Source of the DNA: a virus
Reading direction: 5' to 3' (one strand)
IMG/VR virus record: IMGVR_UViG_3300023501_000034
Location: 1 to 29,255 of that record
Length of the DNA stretch: 29,255 nucleotides
The notes under the pieces were generated by a model that did not search any database, was not told where the DNA came from, and worked only from the letters and a program-made list of their open reading frames with translations. The first letter of the stretch is position 1. Each line of letters starts with the position of its first letter. Positions 13,979 to 20,320 of this stretch are shown piece after piece. Made by a program: the position numbers and the translations under genes.

Positions 13979-14306
13979 GCACTCTGAACACAGCGAACAG
14001 GTGGGTTTTGTGAACTGGTTTCGGGCCAAATATCCAGACACGCTGATTTTTGCGATCCCAAACGGTGAGAAGCGTAGCATATCTGTGGCGACACGGCTGA
14101 AGGCCGAGGGGGTCACCAGAGGGATACCAGACCTGTACATCCCCTCCTGCAATCTTTGGGTCGAAATGAAGCGCGTGACGGGTGGCAGGCTTTCCCCCGA
14201 TCAGAAAAAAGTGATCGAATATTTAAGATCGGTGGGCCACACTGTAATTGTGGGGAAGGGCGCAGGCGATGCGTCGAAGCAAGTGCTGGAGTTTTTGGAA
14301 AAATGA
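13923..14306 (+). CDS. VRR-NUC nuclease, TTG start
   Basis: 127 residues. The nuclease core is recognisable: EHSEQVGFVNWFRAKYP, then IFAIPNGEKRS, GIPDLYIP (catalytic Asp), WVEMKR (ExK) and SPDQKKVIEYL (Gln). This is the compact phage VRR-NUC type, which cuts branched or nicked DNA. I chose TTG at 13923 because GGAGAGAAAAA lies right before it; an earlier TTG at 13881 lacks such a site and no ATG is available. It overlaps the helicase gene by 56 bases. Together with that gene it probably resolves recombination or replication intermediates. Confidence 0.88.
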   Translation: MKSKKGYTLIGVSKTYRFKHSEHSEQVGFVNWFRAKYPDTLIFAIPNGEKRSISVATRLKAEGVTRGIPDLYIPSCNLWVEMKRVTGGRLSPDQKKVIEYLRSVGHTVIVGKGAGDASKQVLEFLEK

Positions 14307-14473
14307 CAAAATGGAGGCTGGATAAATTGATACACCGCGATGAATATCAGATGGTGATCGAACACAACAAACGCTTGGAGGCTGACAATGCTGGCCTCAG
14401 AGAACAGATTAAATTTTACCGAAAAAAGCTGCTGAAGGAGAGGCTAAATGAAGAAACTAACACCAGCGCATGA
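14303..14473 (+). CDS. Small coiled-coil protein, unknown function
   Basis: 56 residues. ATG at 14303 overlaps the VRR-NUC stop (ATGA). It is nearly all helix, basic, with a coiled-coil pattern (HNKRLEADNAGLREQIKFYR). It overlaps the next gene by 26 bases and its codons for KERLN contain that gene's GGAGAGG site. No family recognised. Confidence 0.6.
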   Translation: MTKWRLDKLIHRDEYQMVIEHNKRLEADNAGLREQIKFYRKKLLKERLNEETNTSA

Positions 14474-14630
14474 CGCTGAACTGCGCCATTTGAGGGGCCA
14501 AGTGGATCGTCTGGAGCGAGAGGCTTATCGAAATAGTCCAGTGCCAAATTCACAGAACGATCTCTGGATGGCGAGACAGGAACTGAAAAACTTTGTCAGC
14601 GGATTGCGACAGAACGAATACCAAATCTGA
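14448..14630 (+). CDS. Small coiled-coil protein, unknown function
   Basis: 60 residues with two predicted helices (DAELRHLRGQVDRLEREAY and NDLWMARQELKNFVSGL) joined by a Pro/Asn-rich turn. It starts at an ATG with GGAGAGGCTAA upstream. Like its neighbour it looks like a helical dimer; the two could interact. Function unknown. Confidence 0.6.
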   Translation: MKKLTPAHDAELRHLRGQVDRLEREAYRNSPVPNSQNDLWMARQELKNFVSGLRQNEYQI

Positions 14631-14642
14631 GGGAGAGAGCAG

Positions 14643-15020
14643 ATGACAGACGATAAGCTAGGCCAGAAAATGCTGGAGTTTGAGCGCAGCCAGACAAAAA
14701 TCATTAGAACCACTGGGAATGAGCTTCTGATAGGCAAGCCAATGCGACCCACTTTGCCGTGCGATATGGGAGAGCCACGGGCAAGCCGCACGGATACTGG
14801 CGCGTTTACTCCGATCTTGAGGGCGTTAGCAAAACACGGCCCAATGACCAGTAGAGACTTGGCGCGGCTGCTGAAACAAAACTCACACAATGTTTGTGGC
14901 ACAGTTCGCCACGCCGTGACGGCTGGATTAGTTGATCAGACCCCTCACTCTATCCCAAGAGAAGAAGATGATAAAAAAAACGGCCATATGGACTGCTGGC
15001 TGTATCATCTCGCGGCATAA
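14643..15020 (+). CDS. Probable winged-helix DNA-binding protein
   Basis: 125 residues. Residues 52-125 look like a winged helix: ILRALAKHGPMTSRDLARLL, then VCGTVRHAVTAGLVDQT, followed by a hydrophilic wing and WLYHLAA. The N-terminal half is charged and less ordered. The start at 14643 has GAGGGAGAGAGC upstream. It is the last gene before a hairpin and a promoter-like region, so it could regulate the next operon. That role is inferred from fold and position. Confidence 0.65.
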   Translation: MTDDKLGQKMLEFERSQTKIIRTTGNELLIGKPMRPTLPCDMGEPRASRTDTGAFTPILRALAKHGPMTSRDLARLLKQNSHNVCGTVRHAVTAGLVDQTPHSIPREEDDKKNGHMDCWLYHLAA

Positions 15021-15028
15021 ATTTCATC

Positions 15029-15058
15029 GGGGGAAAGTCGCCCATTTTGGCTTCCCCC
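15029..15058 (+). terminator. Hairpin after the recombination operon, possible terminator
   Basis: GGGGGAA (15029-15035) pairs with TTCCCCC (15052-15058); inside, GCC pairs with GGC around the loop CATTTT, with a four-base bulge (AGTC) on the left arm. ACTTT follows. There is no clean T-run, so termination may be partial. Confidence 0.5.
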
Positions 15059-15086
15059 TACTTTCCCCCTATATACCCCCTATATA
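15054..15086. repeat. Three tandem 11-bp repeats, CCCCCTATATA-type
   Basis: Units at 15054-15064 (CCCCCTACTTT), 15065-15075 and 15076-15086 (both CCCCCTATATA). The period equals about one helical turn, so proteins bound to each would lie on one face of DNA, as in operators or iterons. The block is upstream of a promoter-like sequence and overlaps the right arm of the hairpin. Confidence 0.7.
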
Positions 15087-15118
15087 TTAATTAAATGTAT
15101 TTAGTTTGTATTTTGCTA

Positions 15119-15158
15119 TTGTATCTCCCGATATACCTGCTATGTATAATGGTATAGC
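15119..15158 (+). promoter_or_regulatory. Candidate promoter/operator before the 195-residue gene
   Basis: TTGTAT (15119-15124) is followed after 16 bases by TATGTA (15141-15146), overlapping a perfect TATAAT at 15145-15150. TATACC (15132-15137) and GGTATA (15151-15156) form a 6 bp dyad around the -10 box, a plausible operator. The leader GGAGAGACCCAATGA that follows is identical to that of the gene at 16347. Confidence 0.5.
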
Positions 15159-15175
15159 AACCAAGGAGAGACCCA

Positions 15176-15763
15176 ATGAAAACGCTTCAAGATTACATCA
15201 ACCTCGCATGGAACCAATTTCAAGAGGACGGCACCTTTGCCGCCAAGGCTCACCAGAAAGAGGCGCTGGGTTACTTGAACCTCGCTTATGAAACTGTTCG
15301 CAATACCAACCAGACTTGGCAGCTTGCGCCTGAGACCCGCGCCACAGATGAAGATTACTGGGCAGTCCCTTACGACCTTCACCAAATCCGCGACAAGCAC
15401 ACCCGCTTGTTTAAGGACGATCTCCGCGCTGATCTGGCTCGTTTGGTTGAGCTTCGCCGTGTGTTCAAAGAAAGCACAGTGGTCAAGCCTGCGCCAAAAG
15501 ATGACCGCATCAGCGAAAAGCAAAAGCAAGTCACTGAGACTGTCGTTGACATGATCAATCGTCGTGTCGCCCAATACCATCAGGCAGTCGAGCTTGGCCG
15601 TCTCTTTGGAAACCTTCCAGTGTCTGTCACACCTCACCTTGTGACCAACGAACACAACACAACTTTCACCCGTTGTTTCTTTTATCTGTCAGGCAAGCTC
15701 ACAGCCCTGTCAGTCATCATGGCCGCGCTCGACACGCTGAACCGTGAAAAAGAAAACTCATAA
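15176..15763 (+). CDS. Helical protein of unknown function
   Basis: 195 residues, mostly helical, with no signal peptide or membrane segment. The N-terminal half contains TLQDYINLAWNQFQEDG, KEALGYLNLAYETV and, further on, ADLARLVELRRVF. The C-terminal half has VTETVVDMINRRVAQYHQAV and a final helix that includes TALSVIMAALDTLNRE. No family recognised and no catalytic motif visible. It has its own promoter-like region and a strong AAGGAGAG site, so it may be strongly expressed. It starts a second block of rightward genes that look like host-interaction genes rather than replication genes (inference). Confidence 0.7.
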   Translation: MKTLQDYINLAWNQFQEDGTFAAKAHQKEALGYLNLAYETVRNTNQTWQLAPETRATDEDYWAVPYDLHQIRDKHTRLFKDDLRADLARLVELRRVFKESTVVKPAPKDDRISEKQKQVTETVVDMINRRVAQYHQAVELGRLFGNLPVSVTPHLVTNEHNTTFTRCFFYLSGKLTALSVIMAALDTLNREKENS

Positions 15764-15771
15764 TCCAACGG

Positions 15772-15785
15772 GGGGCTTCGGCCCC
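15772..15785 (+). other. Intercistronic hairpin with UUCG tetraloop
   Basis: GGGGC-TTCG-GCCCC, a very stable C(UUCG)G tetraloop hairpin in the context CCAACGG...ACCCAC, eight bases after a stop codon. No T-tract. It is nearly identical to the minus-strand hairpin at 5247-5260 and similar to 16581-16598; probably an mRNA stability element. Confidence 0.65.
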
Positions 15786-15811
15786 ACCCACTATCCAATC
15801 AGGAGAATCCA

Positions 15812-16258
15812 ATGCTTCCAAGAACTGCCCAAGCCCACACCCCGCTCCGCGCCAGCAAGAGCCTCCGTACATGGTGTGGCCCATACGCCGTTGCTGTGTT
15901 TCTGCGTCAGCACTATGACGCCGCCTATGACGCCTGCCTGCAATTTACATATCGCGGCAAGATCACGGGCATGAGCAACAGCCTGATGAAAGTTGTAATG
16001 GGGGCCAACAACGTCGAGATGACGTTTCACTACAAGCGCGAAATCGGTTCGTATGCCAGAGACAATGCCACGCTGGCAGCTTGGCTCAAGACCCGTGACC
16101 GCAAGAAGACCTATCTGGTCAACATCACGGGCCACTACATTGTGGTGTCGGGCGACAAGACTATCGACAACCAGTCTGGCGAGTGGCACAGCGTCCGTAA
16201 ATCCAAGCACCGCCGCAAGCGCGTGGCCTACGCTTGGGAAATAAAAGCACCCCATTGA
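15812..16258 (+). CDS. Possible papain-fold (C39-like) cysteine peptidase
   Basis: 148 residues, no signal peptide. The segment SLRTWCGPYAVAVFL places a Cys (C22) at the start of a helix, as in papain-fold peptidases. Further on, YLVNITGHYIVVSGDKTIDN supplies a His (H108) on a strand and an Asp/Asn (D119/N120) on the next, the usual order and spacing of a Cys-His-Asp/Asn triad. The length fits a minimal C39-like domain. The C-terminus is basic (RKSKHRRKR). As a cytoplasmic early protein it might cleave a host or phage protein or an isopeptide bond; the substrate is unknown. The ribosome binding site is AGGAGA. Family membership is my reading of motifs, not a certain match. Confidence 0.6.
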   Translation: MLPRTAQAHTPLRASKSLRTWCGPYAVAVFLRQHYDAAYDACLQFTYRGKITGMSNSLMKVVMGANNVEMTFHYKREIGSYARDNATLAAWLKTRDRKKTYLVNITGHYIVVSGDKTIDNQSGEWHSVRKSKHRRKRVAYAWEIKAPH

Positions 16259-16272
16259 TAAATTAATTAACA

Positions 16273-16309
16273 ATACCCCTTGATATATCTTGGGGTATCA
16301 CTATATGTA
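16273..16309 (+). promoter_or_regulatory. Palindrome-promoter before the 75-residue gene
   Basis: ATACCCC (16273-16279) and GGGGTAT (16292-16298) form a 7 bp inverted repeat around the palindrome GATATATC. A -35-like TTGATA (16280-16285) lies inside it, with TATGTA (16304-16309) 18 bases on. A protein bound to the palindrome would block the promoter. As RNA the same sequence would form a stem with a 12-base loop. Confidence 0.5.
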
Positions 16310-16346
16310 TTAGGTAAGATCAAAAATTCAAAAATGGAGAGACCCA

Positions 16347-16574
16347 ATGACATTTACATTCCTCACAGAAAACCAGATCGACATCTTAGCCGAAGAGGCC
16401 GTCACAAATTTTGAAGTAAGCGCAAGCTGGAATGCTGCCGCCTACGCCGCTCTGCAATATTCTCGCGATGAGTGGGGCTTCAACCCATATGGAACTGCGA
16501 TAAAGTTGGTTATCAAACGCGCAAAATTGATCTGGCAAGCCGAAACAATTCGCGTCAAAGCCGTCATCGCATAA
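16347..16574 (+). CDS. Small protein, unknown function
   Basis: 75 residues, helical (LTENQIDILAEEAVTNFEV, YGTAIKLVIKRAKLIWQ) with aromatic residues between (WNAAAYAALQYSRDEWGFNPY). The leader GGAGAGACCCAATGA is identical over 15 bases to that at 15176, suggesting shared translational control or recent duplication of the control region. No family recognised. Confidence 0.65.
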   Translation: MTFTFLTENQIDILAEEAVTNFEVSASWNAAAYAALQYSRDEWGFNPYGTAIKLVIKRAKLIWQAETIRVKAVIA

Positions 16575-16580
16575 CCCAAC

Positions 16581-16598
16581 GGGGGCCATCGCGCCCCC
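16581..16598 (+). other. Intercistronic GC hairpin
   Basis: GGGGGC-CATCGC-GCCCCC, 6 bp stem and 6-base loop, in the context CCCAACG...ACCAACC just after a stop codon and before an AAGGAGAG site. Third member of the recurring hairpin set (5247-5260, 15772-15785). No T-tract. Confidence 0.6.
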
Positions 16599-16618
16599 AC
16601 CAACCAAGGAGAGAAAAT

Positions 16619-16867
16619 ATGAAATACGAATGGGAAGATGAAATCGATCTGGAGGGTATACTGGAGCGGATCAATGAGCCGCTGCCCCTGCACCTTTCTG
16701 TGATTGGCCTTGCAGTAGTTAACACAGACGCCGCCGAAGGGTGTCTGCAAATTGAACAAGACTGGATCGGCAATGATTGGGTTGACGTGATGCAAGACAT
16801 CAAGGGCGATGCCTCTACCGCCTATGAAGAGTGCCGAAAGCGCCCAGATCAGGAGACAGGCAAATGA
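16619..16867 (+). CDS. Small acidic protein, unknown function
   Basis: 82 residues from the ATG at 16619, which has AAGGAGAGAAAAT before it. It is very acidic (YEWEDEIDLEGILERINE and later CLQIEQDWIGNDWVDVMQDI). Acidic early phage proteins often mimic DNA to block host enzymes; there is nothing more specific to support that here. The stop overlaps the next start (ATGA). Confidence 0.65.
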   Translation: MKYEWEDEIDLEGILERINEPLPLHLSVIGLAVVNTDAAEGCLQIEQDWIGNDWVDVMQDIKGDASTAYEECRKRPDQETGK

Positions 16868-17025
16868 TCCCCTGTCCAGAGTGCGACCACACCGATTATC
16901 ACGGCAAGGTCGAGAAAGAAGTCCACCAGCGTTTTGGTGGAACGCTGGAGCCTGTTGGAGAATGGGTCGATTGCGATTACTGTGATGGCAGTGGCGAAGT
17001 GGAGGGGGATGAAGATGAGCGATAA
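16864..17025 (+). CDS. Small zinc-finger protein (DnaJ-type knuckles)
   Basis: 53 residues with two Cys pairs: CPEC (residues 4-7) and CDYCDGSGEV, the latter having the C-x-x-C-x-G-x-G pattern of DnaJ zinc-binding repeats. Together they should bind one zinc ion. Small proteins with split DnaJ-like knuckles are common in phages and may bind nucleic acid or host proteins. The ATG at 16864 overlaps the previous stop as ATGA. Confidence 0.65.
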   Translation: MIPCPECDHTDYHGKVEKEVHQRFGGTLEPVGEWVDCDYCDGSGEVEGDEDER

Positions 17026-17146
17026 AACGGTGGTTGAATTTCCATCTCTGTCCGATTTGGATCGGCAGTTTGAAGAGCTTGAAAGGCAGCGTGAATTGAT
17101 CAGGGAACAGGCGCGACAGCTTGCTGCTGTTCACAAGCCCAAATAG
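17015..17146 (+). CDS. Short coiled-coil peptide (43 residues)
   Basis: ATG at 17015 with GGAGGGGGATGAAG upstream, overlapping the zinc-finger gene by 11 bases. It reads MSDKTVVEFPSLSDLDRQFE, then a helix that includes RELIREQARQLAAV. The 'FPSLxDLDxQFEELERQ' style resembles small phage helical peptides, but I know no function. It is the last gene before a likely new promoter. Confidence 0.55.
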   Translation: MSDKTVVEFPSLSDLDRQFEELERQRELIREQARQLAAVHKPK

Positions 17147-17150
17147 CCGC

Positions 17151-17186
17151 TATAATGCCCCTATTCCATTTAGGGGGTGATGACCC
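17151..17186 (+). promoter_or_regulatory. TATAAT box and hairpin covering the ribosome binding site
   Basis: A perfect TATAAT (17151-17156) has only weak -35 candidates (TGTTCA at 17128-17133). Directly after it, CCCCTA (17158-17163) can pair with TAGGGG (17171-17176) around a 7-base loop. The right arm is the AGGGGG ribosome binding site of the next gene, so folding would hide it. This suggests translational control of the membrane-protein pair downstream. Confidence 0.5.
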
Positions 17187-17663
17187 ATGATCGATCCTGT
17201 GAGCGCCTACGCTGCCGCCACAACCGCCTATAAAGGCGTTAAAATGCTGCTGCAGGCTGGCCGTGAAATCGAAGACGTTTCAAAGCAGCTTGGGTCTTGG
17301 TATAGCGCAGTGGCTGATATTACTCGCGCCGAATCACAGCGCAAAAATACAACGTGGCTGGAAAAGAAACAGCACGGCGAGGCATCGATTGAGCAAGAGG
17401 CGATGGACATCACGATCCGCGCCAAAAAATTAAAAGAGTTTGAATATGAAATTCGCGTAATGTTGGACTATAGATTTGGTTTAGGAACCTATGATCAGAT
17501 GCTTGGCATGAGACGCAAAATTAGGGCAGAGCGAGAGCGCACGGTATATGCCGCAATGGAGAGCAAGCGCCAAATGGCAAACAATCTTGCAATCACGGGA
17601 TTGGCTTTGGGCATTGTGGCCGTGCTGGGCGGTGGCCTTTATCTGATTGCGCTTGCGCTATGA
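17187..17663 (+). CDS. Membrane-anchored helical protein of a recurrent phage family
   Basis: 158 residues. It opens MIDPVSAYAAATTAYKGVK, has a long charged helical middle (IEQEAMDITIRAKKLKEFEY, RRKIRAERERTVYAAME) and ends in one hydrophobic helix (ITGLALGIVAVLGGGLYLIA). The opening and the IEQEAM...KK...Y pattern match proteins I recall from marine phage genomes, all without assigned function. The C-terminal anchor and cytoplasmic coiled-coil suggest it docks something to the inner membrane or forms oligomers there. It overlaps the next gene by 4 bases. The leader hairpin may limit its translation. Confidence 0.7.
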   Translation: MIDPVSAYAAATTAYKGVKMLLQAGREIEDVSKQLGSWYSAVADITRAESQRKNTTWLEKKQHGEASIEQEAMDITIRAKKLKEFEYEIRVMLDYRFGLGTYDQMLGMRRKIRAERERTVYAAMESKRQMANNLAITGLALGIVAVLGGGLYLIALAL

Positions 17664-17929
17664 TTAAAGTTTTATTGATGTCTGTAACGCTGGCTGGCGT
17701 TGCAAATCCCACCCACGTACCGTGCAGTTTGTGGAAACGGATTACTGACAAAAATACTGGTCAGAAAATTTGCGTCTATCGCTTCTCAGCGGGATTTGGG
17801 GGGCTTGGATATCACTATCCAACGCTGTCGTTTTCCGAATGCCCCCGTGTTTTTCAGTGCGTTTATGAGAAGAAAGACAAACGGCCCACGCTAAACGAGA
17901 TATTGGATGGGTTAAGGGACGGCTTCTGA
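17660..17929 (+). CDS. Small exported Cys-rich protein, unknown function
   Basis: 89 residues. The N-terminus MIKVLLMSVTLAGVANPTHV looks like a short signal peptide with cleavage near residue 15-20. The mature part has four Cys (C22, C38, C61, C67) that could form two disulphides in the periplasm. C22 is not in a clear lipobox. It is coupled (ATGA) to the membrane protein before it, so the pair may work together at the envelope; a spanin-like or superinfection-exclusion role is possible but unsupported. It is the last rightward gene: its stop is one base from the stop of the convergent 795-residue gene. Confidence 0.65.
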   Translation: MIKVLLMSVTLAGVANPTHVPCSLWKRITDKNTGQKICVYRFSAGFGGLGYHYPTLSFSECPRVFQCVYEKKDKRPTLNEILDGLRDGF

Positions 17930-17930
17930 G

Positions 17931-20318
17931 CTACTGAGCAGCCTCTCGTATCTGTGCCGCTGCGTCAGTGCCTCTGAGAGCCTTTATGAGAGCCGCTGTG
18001 GCCCCGTCTGCATCAAGTTGCATTGTCGGTACTTTCACACTGTCATACATAGCCTGTGCCTCTGGTGTGGCCGCTTCTGCTGGCCCTACGCTACTTTCAT
18101 TTGTTGAAGACGCCAACAGTGCAGCCTCCAAGAACCCACGACCATCACTAATATTGAGAGCATTTGCCAGTCGTTTAAACGCAGGCGTTTTAATCGCAGC
18201 AGCAATTTCTGGTTCAGACGCTGAGACTGCAAGTTTTTTAAATGTAGGACTATTTAAAAAGTCACCCGCCGCAGAAATTTTTTCTTTGCTGCCTTTATTT
18301 AAAAGCATATCACCTATAGTGTCCACGGCCATAGCCCCTGCTGGGCCTCCCGCCGCCTGACCAACCCCAGCGCGAACTATCCTGTTACCCATAATTCCTT
18401 GGAATACTCTTTTTACAAGACCTTCAGCCGTCAATGCTTGGACAAGAGCCTGATTAGCCTTCCCTGTCTGTAGGACGGCCCCACGGGCCTGTGTGATGCG
18501 TTTAGAGACGTTATTAAGGTCAGACATAAACTGACTACTGTCTTCGCCTAAAATGCCAATAATTTTATTATAGACAGGCTTGTTTCGCTTTAGACCCTCA
18601 AATGTTTTTGAAAACTTGGCAAAATCAAACGGCCCGTCGAAACCTACGGCTTCAGATACTGACAACGCATTTATGGCTGTAGCCATTGCTTCACGCTGTA
18701 GCTCTTTTGGAATGACTTTTAATAGTCTGTTGAGGCCAGCTATATCACCTTTAGTTCCACTGGTTATTGCCGTCCTCAGTTTTCCTGCCAGACTGCCTTC
18801 GCCATCTTTGCCAAAAAATGTGACAATGCGCTTTTCTAGAGCTTTTTGCTTTGCCGTTGTTTGATTTGCCAAACGCAGTGCGGCTCTAGCTTCGTCTCCA
18901 CCAACCCTCTGCGCCGTTGCAAGATAATCTTCGGTTAATGCTCCATATATACGTTTTGCAGTGCCAGTATCCATATCGGCAAATTCACCTTCGCCCTTGT
19001 TTATGGCTTTACCAATACCGTTTCTAAACTTTTTCAATGCGGCGTAAGTCAAAGGCGTGTTTGGGTCTGTCAATGTATCGAAAAGCATCTTTTCTTTGCC
19101 TGTCAGCGCGTTTACGCCACCAAGTTCTTCAAGCATTTTATTTAACAGCATTACACTATTTTGTGGTTCAACCAGTGAGTTTGCTGGAACTACTGAATCA
19201 ACTTGATTGTACAGCCCTTTCGCAGCTTGTTGCAAAGATGTTTGTGTCTGTTTTAATGTTGTTTGAATGCGCTCTGAAATTGATGCAACATCTGGAGTTG
19301 CGTCAATTGTAGCCATCATTTCGTCTGCTTGCTTAGATGCAGCAACAACAATATTTCTAAAATTTGCTTCGGCTTCTGATCCTGCAATTGATCGGCTTAG
19401 ACCAGCCGCGCTTCGTAGCTGCGTATTGTCGCTCAGAACGTCTGCTGGCACGTCAATGCCAAGGCGCTCTGCCGCTGCCGCTGCGTCTGGATTTACTTTG
19501 GCCGCTGCCGCTAGTGCTTCCGCTGCCCTTTGTGAACCTTTGCCACCAGTGGATGCCACACGAATTAATTCGCCCAACGCATCTGGCGTTAGGGTAGGTG
19601 CCGCCCGTGCTGCGGTCTGTGTTGCCACCCGCGCCGTGGGGGCCGCTGCAACAGGGGCAGGGGCTTGAACAGTACGCATTGCGGTGATCTCATCAGGCGT
19701 AAACTGTCTAGCCACCTGTGCCTCTGTTATGCCGCCCACGCTTGGATTAACCACTTTACGGCCACGCATTAGGGAGCTTGGAGAACCCATGAAGGCGTCT
19801 GGCATTGCCATCATATCACGCGCAAATCTTGTTGCGTTTCCCTCGCTCATGCCTGCCTTCATAAACAGGTCTGCAATGCCACCAATAACGTATCCAGCGC
19901 CCTCTGAGGCGGTGCCTGCCACGGTTAGCCCTGCGTCACCAATAAGCTCTAAAGCCAATTGAACGGCTTGGGGGATGGAAATCATGGGGCCGTCTTTTAA
20001 TGACGGGTCTTTGGCCTTCTGAGCATCGCTGTAGCCGTACAGCAATACTTCATCAGGTACGTCAACAATGCCGCCCTCACCAGATAGGTTTACACCTGTT
20101 GCTGCCTGTTCAGCCAGTTCACGCCCCTCTTGGGACATTTGCTGACGCAGTGGGACAGGGGTTCTTTTAGGTTGCACTGTGGCCGTGCCATCATCAGCAA
20201 CAGGAACCATTGGGTCAGCAGTGACGGGTACGGTGGCGGTTTCTGTTTTTTTAGCTTCGGCTTGCCGTGCTTGCGCTTGACGTATTCTGGCCGCTCTAAT
20301 TCTTTCTTCTTTTGTCAT
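17931..20318 (-). CDS. Large Ala-rich virion protein, probable DNA-ejection protein
   Basis: 795 residues. It has a Lys/Ala/Gln-rich helical N-terminus, then a short Gly/Ala hydrophobic stretch (AGTASEGAGYVIGGIADLFM) and a long Ala-rich helical body with coiled-coil segments (IQTTLKQTQTSLQQAAKGLY). A second Gly/Ala stretch (AGVGQAAGGPAGAMAVDTIG) lies near 660. No enzyme motif is visible. A large, Ala-rich, helical protein late in a podovirus structural operon fits the internal or ejection proteins (such as P22 gp16/gp20 or T7 gp15/16) that enter the envelope during DNA injection. That is an inference from composition and position. It is the last gene of the late unit. Confidence 0.65.
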   Translation of the reverse strand: MTKEERIRAARIRQAQARQAEAKKTETATVPVTADPMVPVADDGTATVQPKRTPVPLRQQMSQEGRELAEQAATGVNLSGEGGIVDVPDEVLLYGYSDAQKAKDPSLKDGPMISIPQAVQLALELIGDAGLTVAGTASEGAGYVIGGIADLFMKAGMSEGNATRFARDMMAMPDAFMGSPSSLMRGRKVVNPSVGGITEAQVARQFTPDEITAMRTVQAPAPVAAAPTARVATQTAARAAPTLTPDALGELIRVASTGGKGSQRAAEALAAAAKVNPDAAAAAERLGIDVPADVLSDNTQLRSAAGLSRSIAGSEAEANFRNIVVAASKQADEMMATIDATPDVASISERIQTTLKQTQTSLQQAAKGLYNQVDSVVPANSLVEPQNSVMLLNKMLEELGGVNALTGKEKMLFDTLTDPNTPLTYAALKKFRNGIGKAINKGEGEFADMDTGTAKRIYGALTEDYLATAQRVGGDEARAALRLANQTTAKQKALEKRIVTFFGKDGEGSLAGKLRTAITSGTKGDIAGLNRLLKVIPKELQREAMATAINALSVSEAVGFDGPFDFAKFSKTFEGLKRNKPVYNKIIGILGEDSSQFMSDLNNVSKRITQARGAVLQTGKANQALVQALTAEGLVKRVFQGIMGNRIVRAGVGQAAGGPAGAMAVDTIGDMLLNKGSKEKISAAGDFLNSPTFKKLAVSASEPEIAAAIKTPAFKRLANALNISDGRGFLEAALLASSTNESSVGPAEAATPEAQAMYDSVKVPTMQLDADGATAALIKALRGTDAAAQIREAAQ

Positions 20319-20320
20319 AA

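Noticed and set aside
15113-15176. tRNA-like fold before the 195-residue gene
   Set aside because: Short inverted repeats only; no cloverleaf arms or conserved T-loop sequence could be made out.
15140-16273. Antisense frames (171 and 160 codons) opposite the 195-residue and peptidase-like genes
   Set aside because: The forward genes have strong leaders; the reverse frames look like shadows and would run through the promoter and hairpin regions.
16442-17134. 230-codon antisense frame over three small rightward genes
   Set aside because: The forward genes have good ribosome binding sites and ATGA coupling, while this frame has His/Pro/Cys-rich low-plausibility sequence.
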